Below, piece by piece: positions 43,104-54,969 of a stretch of DNA of 64,000 nucleotides. Below the pieces are notes generated by a model. It searched no databases. It was not told where the DNA came from and saw nothing but the letters and a program-made list of their open reading frames with translations. Positions within the stretch are counted from its first letter, which is position 1; every line of letters begins with the position of its first letter. The translations under genes and the position numbers were made by a program. Source of the DNA: Gemmatimonadales bacterium (GTDB lineage Bacteria; Gemmatimonadota; Gemmatimonadetes; Gemmatimonadales; JACORV01); assembly GCA_035502185.1 (NCBI GenBank), contig DATJUT010000113.1:41288-105287 (forward strand), in the 5' to 3' direction.

Positions 43104-44192
43104 CTAGCGACCCGGCCCCGCTCCCAGCGCGTCCCAGGGATCGCGCGCTCCCGCTACCCGCTCGCGCACCACGCCGATGGTCCGCACCAGGTCCCCGCGC
43201 TCCGCGGCCAGCAGGGCTTCGAAGCGGTCGAGACCCGTGCGGTAGAGCCGCGCCGCGATCACCACCGCGTTGTTGAGCGGCCGCCGTGCCAGCCAGCGGC
43301 CGTCGATCGTCCGGAGCGTCGCGCCGACCGGGCCGGCCAGGTCCGCCTGCGCCTCGGCGAACAGCTGCTGCCGCCGCTCCCGCACCGCCGGGGCCGGCAG
43401 GCCCTGCGCGTACAGGCGGTCCAGCCGCGCCGCCAGCGAATCGTAGAAGTGCTCGAGGCGGATCTCGTCCTGCCACCGGGCCACGGCGCGCTCGGCGTTC
43501 CGGCCGTCGCCCCGCGCGCGGAAGAACGCCTCCGCGCCGCGGTAGCCGACGAAGTCCGCCAGCGACTCGTTGAACGGCACGTCGCCCTTGACCCAGATCG
43601 TGTTGTGCAGGATCTCGTGAATCACCGTCGCGGCGAGGTCGACCGAGTCGTCCCGGACGATCGTCGAGAGCAGCGGATCGTTGAACCAGCCCAGCGTCGA
43701 GTACGCGTCGGAGACGCGGACGTAGGTGTCCATCCCCCGCTGCTCGAGGCGCCGGGCCTCCTCCAGCGCCTCGGTGCGGTGGAAGAACCCCTTGTAGGGC
43801 ACCCGCCCGACGACCGGGTACGACCAGGTCAGCTCCGCGAGCCGGTCCGACCGGCTCGCGGTCAGCACCAGCACCAGGGTGTCGCGCCGGACCCGGGAGT
43901 AGGTGGTGTACGTCTGCCGCGCGGCGAGGTGCAGCGAATCCGCGGCGAAGCCCCGCGCCGCGAGCACGAGCTCGAGCTTGGCACGCGTCGCCGGGTCGGT
44001 CGCCGGGTCGGCCACGACCGCGGCGATCGGGCGCCGCCGCAGCAGGATCAGCGCCTCCTCGACCGCGGCGCGGGCCACGTAGCGCACGTCCCGGCTCACG
44101 CACCACGCGACGGCGCCGCCAGCCACCACCAGGGCCAGCAGCGCCGTGACGATGCGTCGGACCGCGCGGAGCCGGACGCCTATGGCGACCAC
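43104..44192 (-). CDS. Predicted aminopeptidase (PF10023/COG4324-like)
   Basis: Protein of 362 residues with an N-terminal membrane anchor (IVTALLALVVAGGAVAW). The metal site is IHEILHNTIWVKGD (His192, Glu193, His196) with the further acidic residue in FNESLADFVG (Glu209), the pattern of this predicted aminopeptidase family. FNDPLLSTIVRD upstream is also typical. The active domain probably faces the periplasm. GTG at 44192 overlaps the barrel gene by 13 bases. The family is defined by prediction rather than much biochemistry. Confidence 0.88.
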   Translation of the reverse strand: MVAIGVRLRAVRRIVTALLALVVAGGAVAWCVSRDVRYVARAAVEEALILLRRRPIAAVVADPATDPATRAKLELVLAARGFAADSLHLAARQTYTTYSRVRRDTLVLVLTASRSDRLAELTWSYPVVGRVPYKGFFHRTEALEEARRLEQRGMDTYVRVSDAYSTLGWFNDPLLSTIVRDDSVDLAATVIHEILHNTIWVKGDVPFNESLADFVGYRGAEAFFRARGDGRNAERAVARWQDEIRLEHFYDSLAARLDRLYAQGLPAPAVRERRQQLFAEAQADLAGPVGATLRTIDGRWLARRPLNNAVVIAARLYRTGLDRFEALLAAERGDLVRTIGVVRERVAGARDPWDALGAGPGR

Positions 44193-45154
44193 CTCACGCC
44201 GAAGCGCGACGTGCCGCCGCCCAGGCTGCTGAACCCCTCGTAGCCGTAATCCAGCTGGAGGCGGTGGAACACCAGGGTCCCGCCGAACACCAGCGACCGC
44301 TGGTCCGTCGGGGCCTCGCCGGTCGCGATGCCGGCCCTTCCCAGCAGTCCGACCCCGTCCGCCACCACGCCGCCCTCGACGCCGAACGCCCAGTAGCTGC
44401 TGGTCCCGCGCGGCGACACCCAGTCGCCCACCACCATCAGACGCGGCGTGCCCTGCGGGTCCACGATGTTCAGCGAGAAGCCGACGCGGACCGTCCGCGG
44501 CAGCGGGGCCGCGGTCCGGGTGCTGGTCTTGAGGTCGCCGCCGATGTTCTGCACCACCACGCCGAGCGCCGCGATGTCGAAGAACGCGAGGGCCGCCCCC
44601 GCGTCGAACCCCAGGCCCGACGCGTCGTACAGCGCGGTGTCGGGCACCGAGACGTGTTCCTTCAGGTACTTCGCGTTGACCCCGACCGCGAACATCCCGA
44701 GACGGTAGGCGACCGAGCCCACCGCTTCGGCGCTGTAGGCCCCGGCCATCGCGCCGCCGGGATCCGGCAGGCCCCGGTCGCCGCCGAACGCGGGATCCGG
44801 CCGGTACACGGTGTCCTGCCCGTAGTCGAGCAGGTTCGCGCCGACGCCGAGGACGAAGCGCCCCGCCCCGAAGGCCGCGCCCGCACTGACCAGGTCCGAG
44901 CCGAGCAGGTAGCGCTGGTAGCTCAGCCCCAAGGCCACCGTTCGGATCGGGGCGAGGCCCGCCGGGTTGACGAAGATGCTGCCCACGTCGCCGATGACCG
45001 CCGCATAGGCGCCGCCCAGCCCGAGCTCGCGCGTCGTGGCGGGAATGGCGAGCACGGCCCCCGACGTCGTGCCGGTGGCCTGGGCGCGCGCGCGGGGAGC
45101 CGCCGCTCCCAGGCACGCGGCCAGGACGATGGCCACCGGAGCGTGCCGCGTCAC
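44180..45154 (-). CDS. PorV/PorQ family outer-membrane barrel
   Basis: Outer-membrane protein of 324 residues with a signal peptide ending ARAQATG. ELGLGGAYAAVIGDVGSIFVNPAGLA is the FadL-like opening of PorV/PorQ (UPF0164) proteins, followed by beta-rich sequence to the end (LVFHRLQLDYGYEGFSSLG). In Bacteroidota PorV presents cargo to the type IX secretion machinery. The GTG start overlaps the subtilase stop (GTGA), so both are translated together, which suggests a shared job. Confidence 0.85.
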   Translation of the reverse strand: MTRHAPVAIVLAACLGAAAPRARAQATGTTSGAVLAIPATTRELGLGGAYAAVIGDVGSIFVNPAGLAPIRTVALGLSYQRYLLGSDLVSAGAAFGAGRFVLGVGANLLDYGQDTVYRPDPAFGGDRGLPDPGGAMAGAYSAEAVGSVAYRLGMFAVGVNAKYLKEHVSVPDTALYDASGLGFDAGAALAFFDIAALGVVVQNIGGDLKTSTRTAAPLPRTVRVGFSLNIVDPQGTPRLMVVGDWVSPRGTSSYWAFGVEGGVVADGVGLLGRAGIATGEAPTDQRSLVFGGTLVFHRLQLDYGYEGFSSLGGGTSRFGVRWSP

Positions 45155-47481
45155 GGGCTCCGCCGCGCGACGTAGAGGCGGTGGCGCAGGATGGTGCCGC
45201 CGAGATCCACCACCAGCAGGTACACGCCGTTGACCACGGGGCGGCCGTCGGCCGCCGTCAGGTCCCACTGCAACCGTCCGGCGGGCGCCGGCCCGAGGTC
45301 ACGCACCAGCGCGCCGCCGAACGTGTAGACGCCGGCCCGCACTGCCGGGCTGGACACGTGAATGACCACCAGCGAGCCGCGAACCGGGTTCTCCGAGACG
45401 TTGATCGTGCCGCCGGGGCCGAGCATCGCGGCGCTCAGCGCGTCGAGGGCCGCCGGGACGGACAGCTTCCCGTAGCCCCACGACGCGTTGGGAGCCCCGT
45501 TGGCCCGTCCGTCGTAGGGATGCCAGGCGAAGCTGTCGATGCGCGCCGCGCCCACCAGCAGCGCGCGCGCGGCCTCGGGCGTGAGCCGGGCGTCGCGCTC
45601 GAGCAGCAGGGCCACCGCGCCGGTCACGAACGGCGTCGCCATCGAGGTGCCCTCGAGGATCCAGTGGCGGCCGTCCTGCATCACGCGCCCCGCGGGGGCC
45701 GACGCCGCGCCGGAGAGCGCGGACGCGACGCCCTGCCCCGGAGCGGCGAGGTCCGGCTTCTGCACGCCGTCCCGCCGCGGCCCGGGGCCCGAAAACCACG
45801 CCAGGTCGCCGAGCGCCTCGCGATTGCTGTACTGCTCCGGCTCCGCGTTCACGTCCCGCCAGCGGAGGCGGGTCACGTACGCGCCGACCGCCAGCACCCG
45901 GCCGGCCGTGGCCGGCGTCGCCACCAGGAAGCGATTGCTCGCTCCGCTCACCAGCGAGACCCCCTGCGCCGAGCCTCCGGCGCCGAGCGCCGCCTCGGCC
46001 ACCCACAGGTGCACCGGCCTGCCGCTGCGGGAGGCCTGGCTGCTGACGCGGATGGTCCACGTCCCCGGGGCGGGCTCGTGCGCCCCTCCCGTGCCGAGGT
46101 CGCCGAGGACGATGAACCCGAGATTGTCCTGCGTGAGCGCGACCGTCGTCCCCGGCCCGTTCTCGATGTGCACCCATCCGTCCGTGCTGTCGGCGGTGAC
46201 CGCCGCGCCGAGCGGGCCGACCACGGTCGAGCCGTCGGGCCGCTCGACGCTCACGGTCATCGTGTCGGACCCCGCGTACCACAGCTGCAGCACGATGAAG
46301 TCGTTGTTGGACCCGGGGGCCGGGACGTAGGGCGGCACCGTCATCGTGAACGCCGCCTGCTGCCCCGTCCCGATCGTGGCCGACGCGTGCAGGTCCTCGG
46401 TGGCGACCGCCGGCGCCGCGTTGCCGTTGTCGCCCGCGTTGCCCACCGCGGCCACGACGATCCGCCCCGGCCCCACCAGCGAGTCCAGCTCCTCTTCCTC
46501 GGGAAGGGTGCCGTCGTGCGGGCCCCATTGCGCCCCGAGGCTGAGGTTCACCACCGCCGGCCGGCCGAGCTGCGCCGCGCGGCTGAAGATGTAGCTGACG
46601 CCGTCCACGACGTCGCCGGACAGGAACGTGCTCTTGACGACGATCAGGTCCGCGCCGGGGGCCACGCCGGCGAACTGACCCGCCGGCTGGCCGTTGCCGG
46701 TCGCGCTGCCGTCGCCCGCCGCGGTCCCGAGCACGTGGGTGCCATGGCCGACGCTGTCGCGCGAGGGGCAGCCCGCGGCGGTGAGGCTCGCCTGCACGCA
46801 CTCCACGCCGTAGCCGAACGTCGTCGCCCCGACCGCGCCGGGCCCGGCGCCCGGCAGGGTCTGGTCCCACAGGTAGAGGATCCGGGAGCGGCCGAGCGAA
46901 TCGATGAGGAAGTCGGGGTGGGTGAAGTCCACGCCCGTGTCCACCAGGCCGACGATCACCCCGCGGCCGACCGATCCGCTGAACCGGTCGGGTCCGAGGA
47001 AGCGGCGCAGGCCGGCGACGCCGATGTCGGCGGTCGCGACGTCGTTGGTGGTGCCCGCGTCGGTCGCGGTCCGCGTGCGGTCGAATGCGGGCCAGCGGCG
47101 CGTCCCGTACACCGCCGCGACCGACGGGTCGGCCAGCACGGAGGCGAGCGCCGACAGCGGGACCCGCGCGTTCACCAGGCCGCCGGCGCGCGTGCCGAGA
47201 CGGGCGCCGAGCCGGGCCAGCGCCGTCGCGTCGGTGCCGCGCAGGCGGATCACGACGCTGGCCACCGGCGTGCCGTCGAGGTCGCGGGTCACCGCCACCA
47301 GTCGGGCCGCCGTCGAGTCGGCGACCAGCCGCTCCTGAACCGCCGGGGGAAGCGCGTCGAGGAACCGGACCATCGGCCCGATCGGGCGCTGCTGCGCCCG
47401 TGCGGCCGTGCCGCCGAGCGCGGCCAGGAGCAGGACTGCGGGCGTGATCGAGGCGCGCGCGGCGCGCCGTACTGCGGCCAC
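45151..47481 (-). CDS. S8 subtilisin-like serine protease with C-terminal FlgD/T9SS-like domain
   Basis: Secreted subtilase of 776 residues with a signal peptide ending TAARAQQ. The catalytic triad is Asp181 in LVDTGVDFTHPDF, His246 in GHGTHVLG and Ser613 in GTSMATPFVTG, with VGNAGDN as the oxyanion Asn. An inserted domain separates His and Ser. The last 80 residues (VSENPVRGSLVVIHVSSP ... VVNGVYLLVVDLGG) look like the FlgD-Ig or type A sorting domain found at the end of type IX secretion cargo. It heads a coupled set with the PorV-like barrel and aminopeptidase. Confidence 0.9.
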   Translation of the reverse strand: MAAVRRAARASITPAVLLLAALGGTAARAQQRPIGPMVRFLDALPPAVQERLVADSTAARLVAVTRDLDGTPVASVVIRLRGTDATALARLGARLGTRAGGLVNARVPLSALASVLADPSVAAVYGTRRWPAFDRTRTATDAGTTNDVATADIGVAGLRRFLGPDRFSGSVGRGVIVGLVDTGVDFTHPDFLIDSLGRSRILYLWDQTLPGAGPGAVGATTFGYGVECVQASLTAAGCPSRDSVGHGTHVLGTAAGDGSATGNGQPAGQFAGVAPGADLIVVKSTFLSGDVVDGVSYIFSRAAQLGRPAVVNLSLGAQWGPHDGTLPEEEELDSLVGPGRIVVAAVGNAGDNGNAAPAVATEDLHASATIGTGQQAAFTMTVPPYVPAPGSNNDFIVLQLWYAGSDTMTVSVERPDGSTVVGPLGAAVTADSTDGWVHIENGPGTTVALTQDNLGFIVLGDLGTGGAHEPAPGTWTIRVSSQASRSGRPVHLWVAEAALGAGGSAQGVSLVSGASNRFLVATPATAGRVLAVGAYVTRLRWRDVNAEPEQYSNREALGDLAWFSGPGPRRDGVQKPDLAAPGQGVASALSGAASAPAGRVMQDGRHWILEGTSMATPFVTGAVALLLERDARLTPEAARALLVGAARIDSFAWHPYDGRANGAPNASWGYGKLSVPAALDALSAAMLGPGGTINVSENPVRGSLVVIHVSSPAVRAGVYTFGGALVRDLGPAPAGRLQWDLTAADGRPVVNGVYLLVVDLGGTILRHRLYVARRSP

Positions 47482-47552
47482 AAGGCTCCCTAGCAGGACT
47501 CGCGTACGCTCGTGACCGGGGCTGCCGCTGTCAAGATGGAATGCGATCGTCT

Positions 47553-47581
47553 TTGACAGTCCCGGAGGGCGCCGCTAGCTT
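47553..47581 (+). promoter_or_regulatory. dnaE promoter, very short leader
   Basis: TTGACA at 47553-47558, a 17-base spacer and TAGCTT at 47576-47581. Transcription should begin around 47588-47590, two to four bases before the ATG at 47592, so the message is nearly leaderless. A second TTGACA on the other strand (47527-47532) may serve the subtilase operon. Confidence 0.6.
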
Positions 47582-47591
47582 GCCCGAAACG

Positions 47592-51104
<3,513 letters not shown>

Positions 51105-51108
51105 CCGG

Positions 51109-52071
51109 ATGGCGACAGCACTCGCCCTGGACTTCGAGAAGCCCATCGCCGAGCTCGAGCGCCAGATCGAGGACCTCAAGCGCCTGGCCAGCCAGCGCTC
51201 GCTCGACGTGGCGCGCGAGATCGCGCCGCTCGAGACCAAGCTGGCCGAGCTGCGGACGGAGATCTACCGCAACCTGACGCCGTACCAGCGCGTCCAGGTG
51301 GCCCGGCATCCGCGCCGCCCCTACGCCCTCGACTACGTCAACGGGCTGTTCGCCGACTTCATCGAGCTGCACGGTGACCGGCTGTACCGCGACGACCCGG
51401 CCATCGTCGGCGGGCTCGGCCGGCTGGCCGGCCGCAGCGTCGTGGTCATCGGCCAGCAGAAGGGCCGGGACATCAAGGAGAACCTCAAGCGCAACTTCGG
51501 GATGCCGCACCCCGAGGGCTATCGCAAGGCGCTGCGCCTGATGCGCCTGGCCGAGCGGTTCCGACTGCCGATCGTCACGCTCATCGACACCCCGGGCGCG
51601 CACCCCGGCCTGGGAGCCGAGGAGCGCGGGCAGGCCGAGGCCATCGCGCGCAACATCGAGCGGATGGTGGTCCTCAAGACGCCGGTCGTGGTGGCGATCG
51701 TCGGCGAGGGCGGGTCCGGCGGCGCCCTGGCGCTGGCCGTCGGCGACCGCGTGCTGATCCTCGAGAACGCGATCTACTCGGTGATTTCCCCCGAGGGCTG
51801 CGCCGCCATCCTGTGGCGCGACGCGGCGCTGAAGGAGCGCGCGGCCGAGGCGCTCAAGCTGACGGCCCCCGACCTGCTCGCGATGGGCCTGGTGGACGAG
51901 ATCGTGCCCGAGCCGCCCGGCGGCGCCCACGCCGATCCCGGCGCGGCCGTCGAGGCGCTGGGCGCGGCGCTCGAGCGCCACCTCGCGGAGCTGGCGGGTC
52001 TGCCCACCGACGAGCTGCTCGCGCGGCGCGGGGACAAGTATCTGCGGATGGGCAAGTTCGAGGAAGCCTAG
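51109..52071 (+). CDS. accA: Acetyl-CoA carboxylase carboxyltransferase subunit alpha
   Basis: Carboxyltransferase alpha subunit of 320 residues, for malonyl-CoA in fatty acid synthesis with AccD (not encoded here). LDFEKPIAELERQIEDLK opens the family helix. The carboxyl-transfer region has GRDIKENLKRNFGMPHPEGY, PIVTLIDTPGAHPG, VGEGGSGGALALAVGD and SPEGCAAILWRD. The dnaE-accA pairing is common in many bacteria. ATG at 51109 follows dnaE by four bases. Confidence 0.96.
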   Translation: MATALALDFEKPIAELERQIEDLKRLASQRSLDVAREIAPLETKLAELRTEIYRNLTPYQRVQVARHPRRPYALDYVNGLFADFIELHGDRLYRDDPAIVGGLGRLAGRSVVVIGQQKGRDIKENLKRNFGMPHPEGYRKALRLMRLAERFRLPIVTLIDTPGAHPGLGAEERGQAEAIARNIERMVVLKTPVVVAIVGEGGSGGALALAVGDRVLILENAIYSVISPEGCAAILWRDAALKERAAEALKLTAPDLLAMGLVDEIVPEPPGGAHADPGAAVEALGAALERHLAELAGLPTDELLARRGDKYLRMGKFEEA

Positions 52072-52073
52072 GC

Positions 52074-53126
52074 GTGGCCGCCCAACTGGTCGAAATCCGC
52101 TTCAAGGGCAATCGGAAGGCGTTCTTCCGCTGGCACGAGCCGGAGCCCCTCCGGCACGACGAGCCCGTCATCGTGGAGACGGACCGCGGCCTGGACCTTG
52201 GCCACGTCTCGGCGACCGGGACCGTCGCCTCCACCAAGTGCGAGCGCTGCGCGATGCGGGCGGCGGCCCCTGAGGCCGGCGAGCGCGCCGAGGGACCCGC
52301 GCCCGCGGAGCGGCCGCGCGAGGCCGCGGCCCCCGAGCGCCCGGCCGCCGCCGCCCCCCAGGCGGAACGCCGGGTGGTCCGCCGCGCGACGGCGGCCGAC
52401 ACCCGGATCGCCGACGAGCTGCGGCGGGTCGAGGACGAGGTGCGCCGCAAGGCCCGCGAGCGGGCCGCCGCGCACGGCCTGGAGATGAAGGTCGCCGACG
52501 CCGAGTGGCAGTGGGACCGGAACAAGCTCACCGTGTACTTCACCGCCGAGCGCCGGGTGGACTTCCGCAACCTGGTGCGCGACCTCGCCTCGCTGTTCCG
52601 CACCCGGATCGAGCTGCGGCAGATCGGCGTCCGCGACGAGGCCAAGCGCCTCGACGGCATCGGCCGGTGCGGCCGCCAGCTGTGCTGCAGCTGGCTGCCG
52701 GAGCTGCGGCCCATCGGCCTGCAGATCGCCAAGGACCAGCGCCTCAGCCTCAACCCGACCCAGATCTCCGGCCCGTGCGGCCGCCTGCTCTGCTGCCTGC
52801 GCTTCGAGCACGACTTCTACGTGGCCTCGCGCAAGCGCTTCCCCAAGGAGGGCAAGGCCCTGGCCACGGCCCGCGGCACCGAGAAGGTGCTGAGCATCGA
52901 CATCTTCCGCGAGCGGGTGACGCTGAGGGCGGAGGACGGCACGTCCCGCACGCTGCCGCTCGCCGACCTCAAGCGCGAAACCGAGGGCGCCCTCGCCGTG
53001 GCGGAGCCGGCGCCCGCGCAGCCGCCGCCGGCTCCGGCGCCGGCCCCCGCGACCGAGGCGGCCGCGCCCCAGGGGGAGCGCCGCCGCGGGCGCCGCGGCG
53101 GACGGCGCCGCCGCCGACGCCCGTGA
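52074..53126 (+). CDS. ricT: PSP1-domain protein RicT
   Basis: RicT/YaaT-like protein of 350 residues. The PSP1 core has KVADAEWQWDRNKLTVYFTA, RIELRQIGVRDEAKRL, and the cysteine-rich motifs GRCGRQLCCSWL and SGPCGRLLCCLRFE, which bind Fe-S clusters in the Bacillus Ric complex that supports mRNA processing. An Ala/Pro/Glu-rich insert sits at about 60-100, and the C-terminus is a long Pro/Ala then Arg-rich tail. GTG at 52074 lies two bases after accA. It overlaps metG (GTGA), in keeping with the frequent ricT-metG pairing. Confidence 0.93.
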   Translation: MAAQLVEIRFKGNRKAFFRWHEPEPLRHDEPVIVETDRGLDLGHVSATGTVASTKCERCAMRAAAPEAGERAEGPAPAERPREAAAPERPAAAAPQAERRVVRRATAADTRIADELRRVEDEVRRKARERAAAHGLEMKVADAEWQWDRNKLTVYFTAERRVDFRNLVRDLASLFRTRIELRQIGVRDEAKRLDGIGRCGRQLCCSWLPELRPIGLQIAKDQRLSLNPTQISGPCGRLLCCLRFEHDFYVASRKRFPKEGKALATARGTEKVLSIDIFRERVTLRAEDGTSRTLPLADLKRETEGALAVAEPAPAQPPPAPAPAPATEAAAPQGERRRGRRGGRRRRRRP

Positions 53127-54814
53127 GCGGCGGCACGCGAGCCGGGTCGGAATCCGGCGGGCGGCGCGACGACCGCATCGGTGGCGCATCAGGTTCCGGC
53201 GGGCGCGGCGGCACGCGAGCCGGGTCGGAATCCGGCGGGCGGCGCGACGACCGCGTCGGTGGCGCATCAGGTTCCGGCGGGCGCCGCTTCTACCTCACGA
53301 CGGCGATTGATTACGCCAACGGCGAGCCGCACTTCGGCCACGCCCTCGAGAAGATCGGAGCCGACGCGGTCGCGCGGTACCGCCGGCTGCGCGGCGACGA
53401 CGTGCATTTCCTGGTCGGGATGGACGAGCACGGGCAGAAGGTCGCCCAGGCCGCCCAGGAGCGCGGCGTCACGCCGCAGCAGCTCGTCGACGACCTCGCC
53501 GACGGCTTCCGCGCGATGTGGGCGCGCCTGGGCATCTCCTACGACCAGTTCATCCGTACCACCGACGCGCCCCACGAGGCCGGCGTCCGCGCGCTGATCG
53601 AACGCATCTTCGCGCGCCGGCCCGATGACTTCTATGAGCGCGCCTACGAAGGCTGGTACTGCGTCGGCTGCGAGACCTTCAAGCGCGACGACGAGATCGT
53701 GGACGGGAAGTGCGTTCTGCACCCGACGCGGACGCTCGCCTGGAGCGCCGAGCGCAACTGGTTCTTCCGCCTCTCGGCCTACGCGCCGTTCCTGGGGCGG
53801 CTGCTGCGCGAGCGGCCCCGGTTCCTCGAGCCCGAGAGTCGCAGGAACGAGATCCTCGGCCTCCTCGAGCGCGGGCTCGAGGACATCCCCGTCAGTCGCA
53901 GCCGGCTGAGCTGGGCGATCCCCTTCCCGCGCCCGACTGCCGACGGCGAGCGGCAGGGAACCTGGGTGTGGTTCGACGCGCTCCCCAACTACCTCACCGC
54001 GACGGGCTATCCCGGCGACGGCTACCAGGCGCGCTGGCCGGCCCAGCTGCACATCATCGGCAAGGACATCACGCGGCACCACTGCGCGGTGTGGCCCGCC
54101 ATGCTGGAGGCCGCCGGACTGCCGCTGCCCGAGCGCGTCTGGGCCCACGGCTTCATCGGCTTCGGCGGCGAGCGGTTCAGCAAGTCCGCCGGCGTCCGCC
54201 TGGACCTCGGCACGGCCATCGACCGCCACGGGTCGGACGCATTCCGGTACTACCTGCTGCGGGAGGTCCCGTTCGACGGGGACGGCGACTTCTCGCTGGA
54301 GCGATTCGACGAGCGCTACGTGGCCGAGCTGGCCGACGCCTTCGGCAACCTGGCCTCGCGCGTGCTCGCGATGCTCGAGCGCTACCGCGGCGGGATCATC
54401 CCCGCCTCGGGCGAGACGACCACCCTCGACCGCGCCGGCGAGGCCGCGCTGACCCGCTACGCCGAGACGATGGACGCGCTCCTGCTGCACCGTGGCGCCG
54501 CTGCGGCCTGGGACCTCGTGAGCGAAGCCAACGCCTTCGTGGAGCGGCAGGCACCGTGGGCGCAGGCCAAGACCGGCGACGCTGCGGCCCTCGACACCAC
54601 CCTCGCCGCGCTCGCGCGCAGCCTGGTGCGGCTCGCCGCCCTCAGCGGCCCGTTCATCCCCGCGGCCGCCGGCGCCCTGTGGTCGGCCCTCGGCCTTCCG
54701 GGGTCCCACGGCGCCCCCGAGGCCTGGAAACTGGCCGCCGAACCCGCCGTCGCGGGCGCTGCCACGCGCAGGATCCCGCCCCTCTTTCCGAAACCAGAGA
54801 AGGTCACCGCTTAA
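53123..54814 (+). CDS. metG: Methionyl-tRNA synthetase with duplicated N-terminal extension
   Basis: Class I synthetase of 563 residues. The HIGH motif is HFGH (70-73), the KMSKS-type motif is RFSKSAG (Ser353-Ser355), and the CP zinc site is CVGCETF with CVLH, as in the single-zinc form. No C-terminal tRNA-binding domain is fused. The catalytic domain starts at RRFYLTTAIDY, residue 54; before it lies a Gly/Ser/Arg-rich extension made of two 26-residue copies. The GTG overlapping the ricT stop is the only start codon in frame, so the extension is probably translated. Confidence 0.95.
   Translation: MSGGTRAGSESGGRRDDRIGGASGSGGRGGTRAGSESGGRRDDRVGGASGSGGRRFYLTTAIDYANGEPHFGHALEKIGADAVARYRRLRGDDVHFLVGMDEHGQKVAQAAQERGVTPQQLVDDLADGFRAMWARLGISYDQFIRTTDAPHEAGVRALIERIFARRPDDFYERAYEGWYCVGCETFKRDDEIVDGKCVLHPTRTLAWSAERNWFFRLSAYAPFLGRLLRERPRFLEPESRRNEILGLLERGLEDIPVSRSRLSWAIPFPRPTADGERQGTWVWFDALPNYLTATGYPGDGYQARWPAQLHIIGKDITRHHCAVWPAMLEAAGLPLPERVWAHGFIGFGGERFSKSAGVRLDLGTAIDRHGSDAFRYYLLREVPFDGDGDFSLERFDERYVAELADAFGNLASRVLAMLERYRGGIIPASGETTTLDRAGEAALTRYAETMDALLLHRGAAAAWDLVSEANAFVERQAPWAQAKTGDAAALDTTLAALARSLVRLAALSGPFIPAAAGALWSALGLPGSHGAPEAWKLAAEPAVAGAATRRIPPLFPKPEKVTA
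53129..53284 (+). repeat. 78-bp tandem duplication at the start of metG
   Basis: Two adjacent 78-base copies, 53129-53206 and 53207-53284, differ at one position (ATC versus GTC in one codon, Ile to Val). Each encodes 26 residues beginning GGTRAGSESGGRRDD. Being a multiple of three, copy-number change would keep the metG frame. Confidence 0.95.
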
Positions 54815-54860
54815 TTCAAGTCGCTGTGCTACAATGGCTTACGATGGGAGATCTTTCGTC

Positions 54861-54912
54861 TTGACGGCGCGAGTGGGGGGTAGTAATGTTGGCACGTCTC
54901 GCTTTACCCCCC
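54861..54912 (+). promoter_or_regulatory. Promoter and leader hairpin of the M23 peptidase gene
   Basis: TTGACG at 54861-54866, a 17-base spacer, and TAATGT at 54884-54889. GGGGGGTA at 54875-54882 pairs perfectly with TACCCCCC at 54905-54912 around a 22-base loop that holds the -10 and start region. A TACAAT word at 54830-54835 may be a second -10. The hairpin could block transcription initiation or, from the upstream start, structure the leader. Confidence 0.5.
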
Positions 54913-54969
54913 TCGACCGGCGCGCGAACCGCGCCGGGATCCTCTGTCGTCTCAAGTGCTCGGGGCTCG

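Noticed and set aside
53123-53284. A frameshift or misassembly separating ricT and metG
   Set aside because: The joint is a clean GTGA overlap, and the 78-bp repeat keeps frame. A collapsed or expanded repeat in the assembly remains possible but cannot be judged here.
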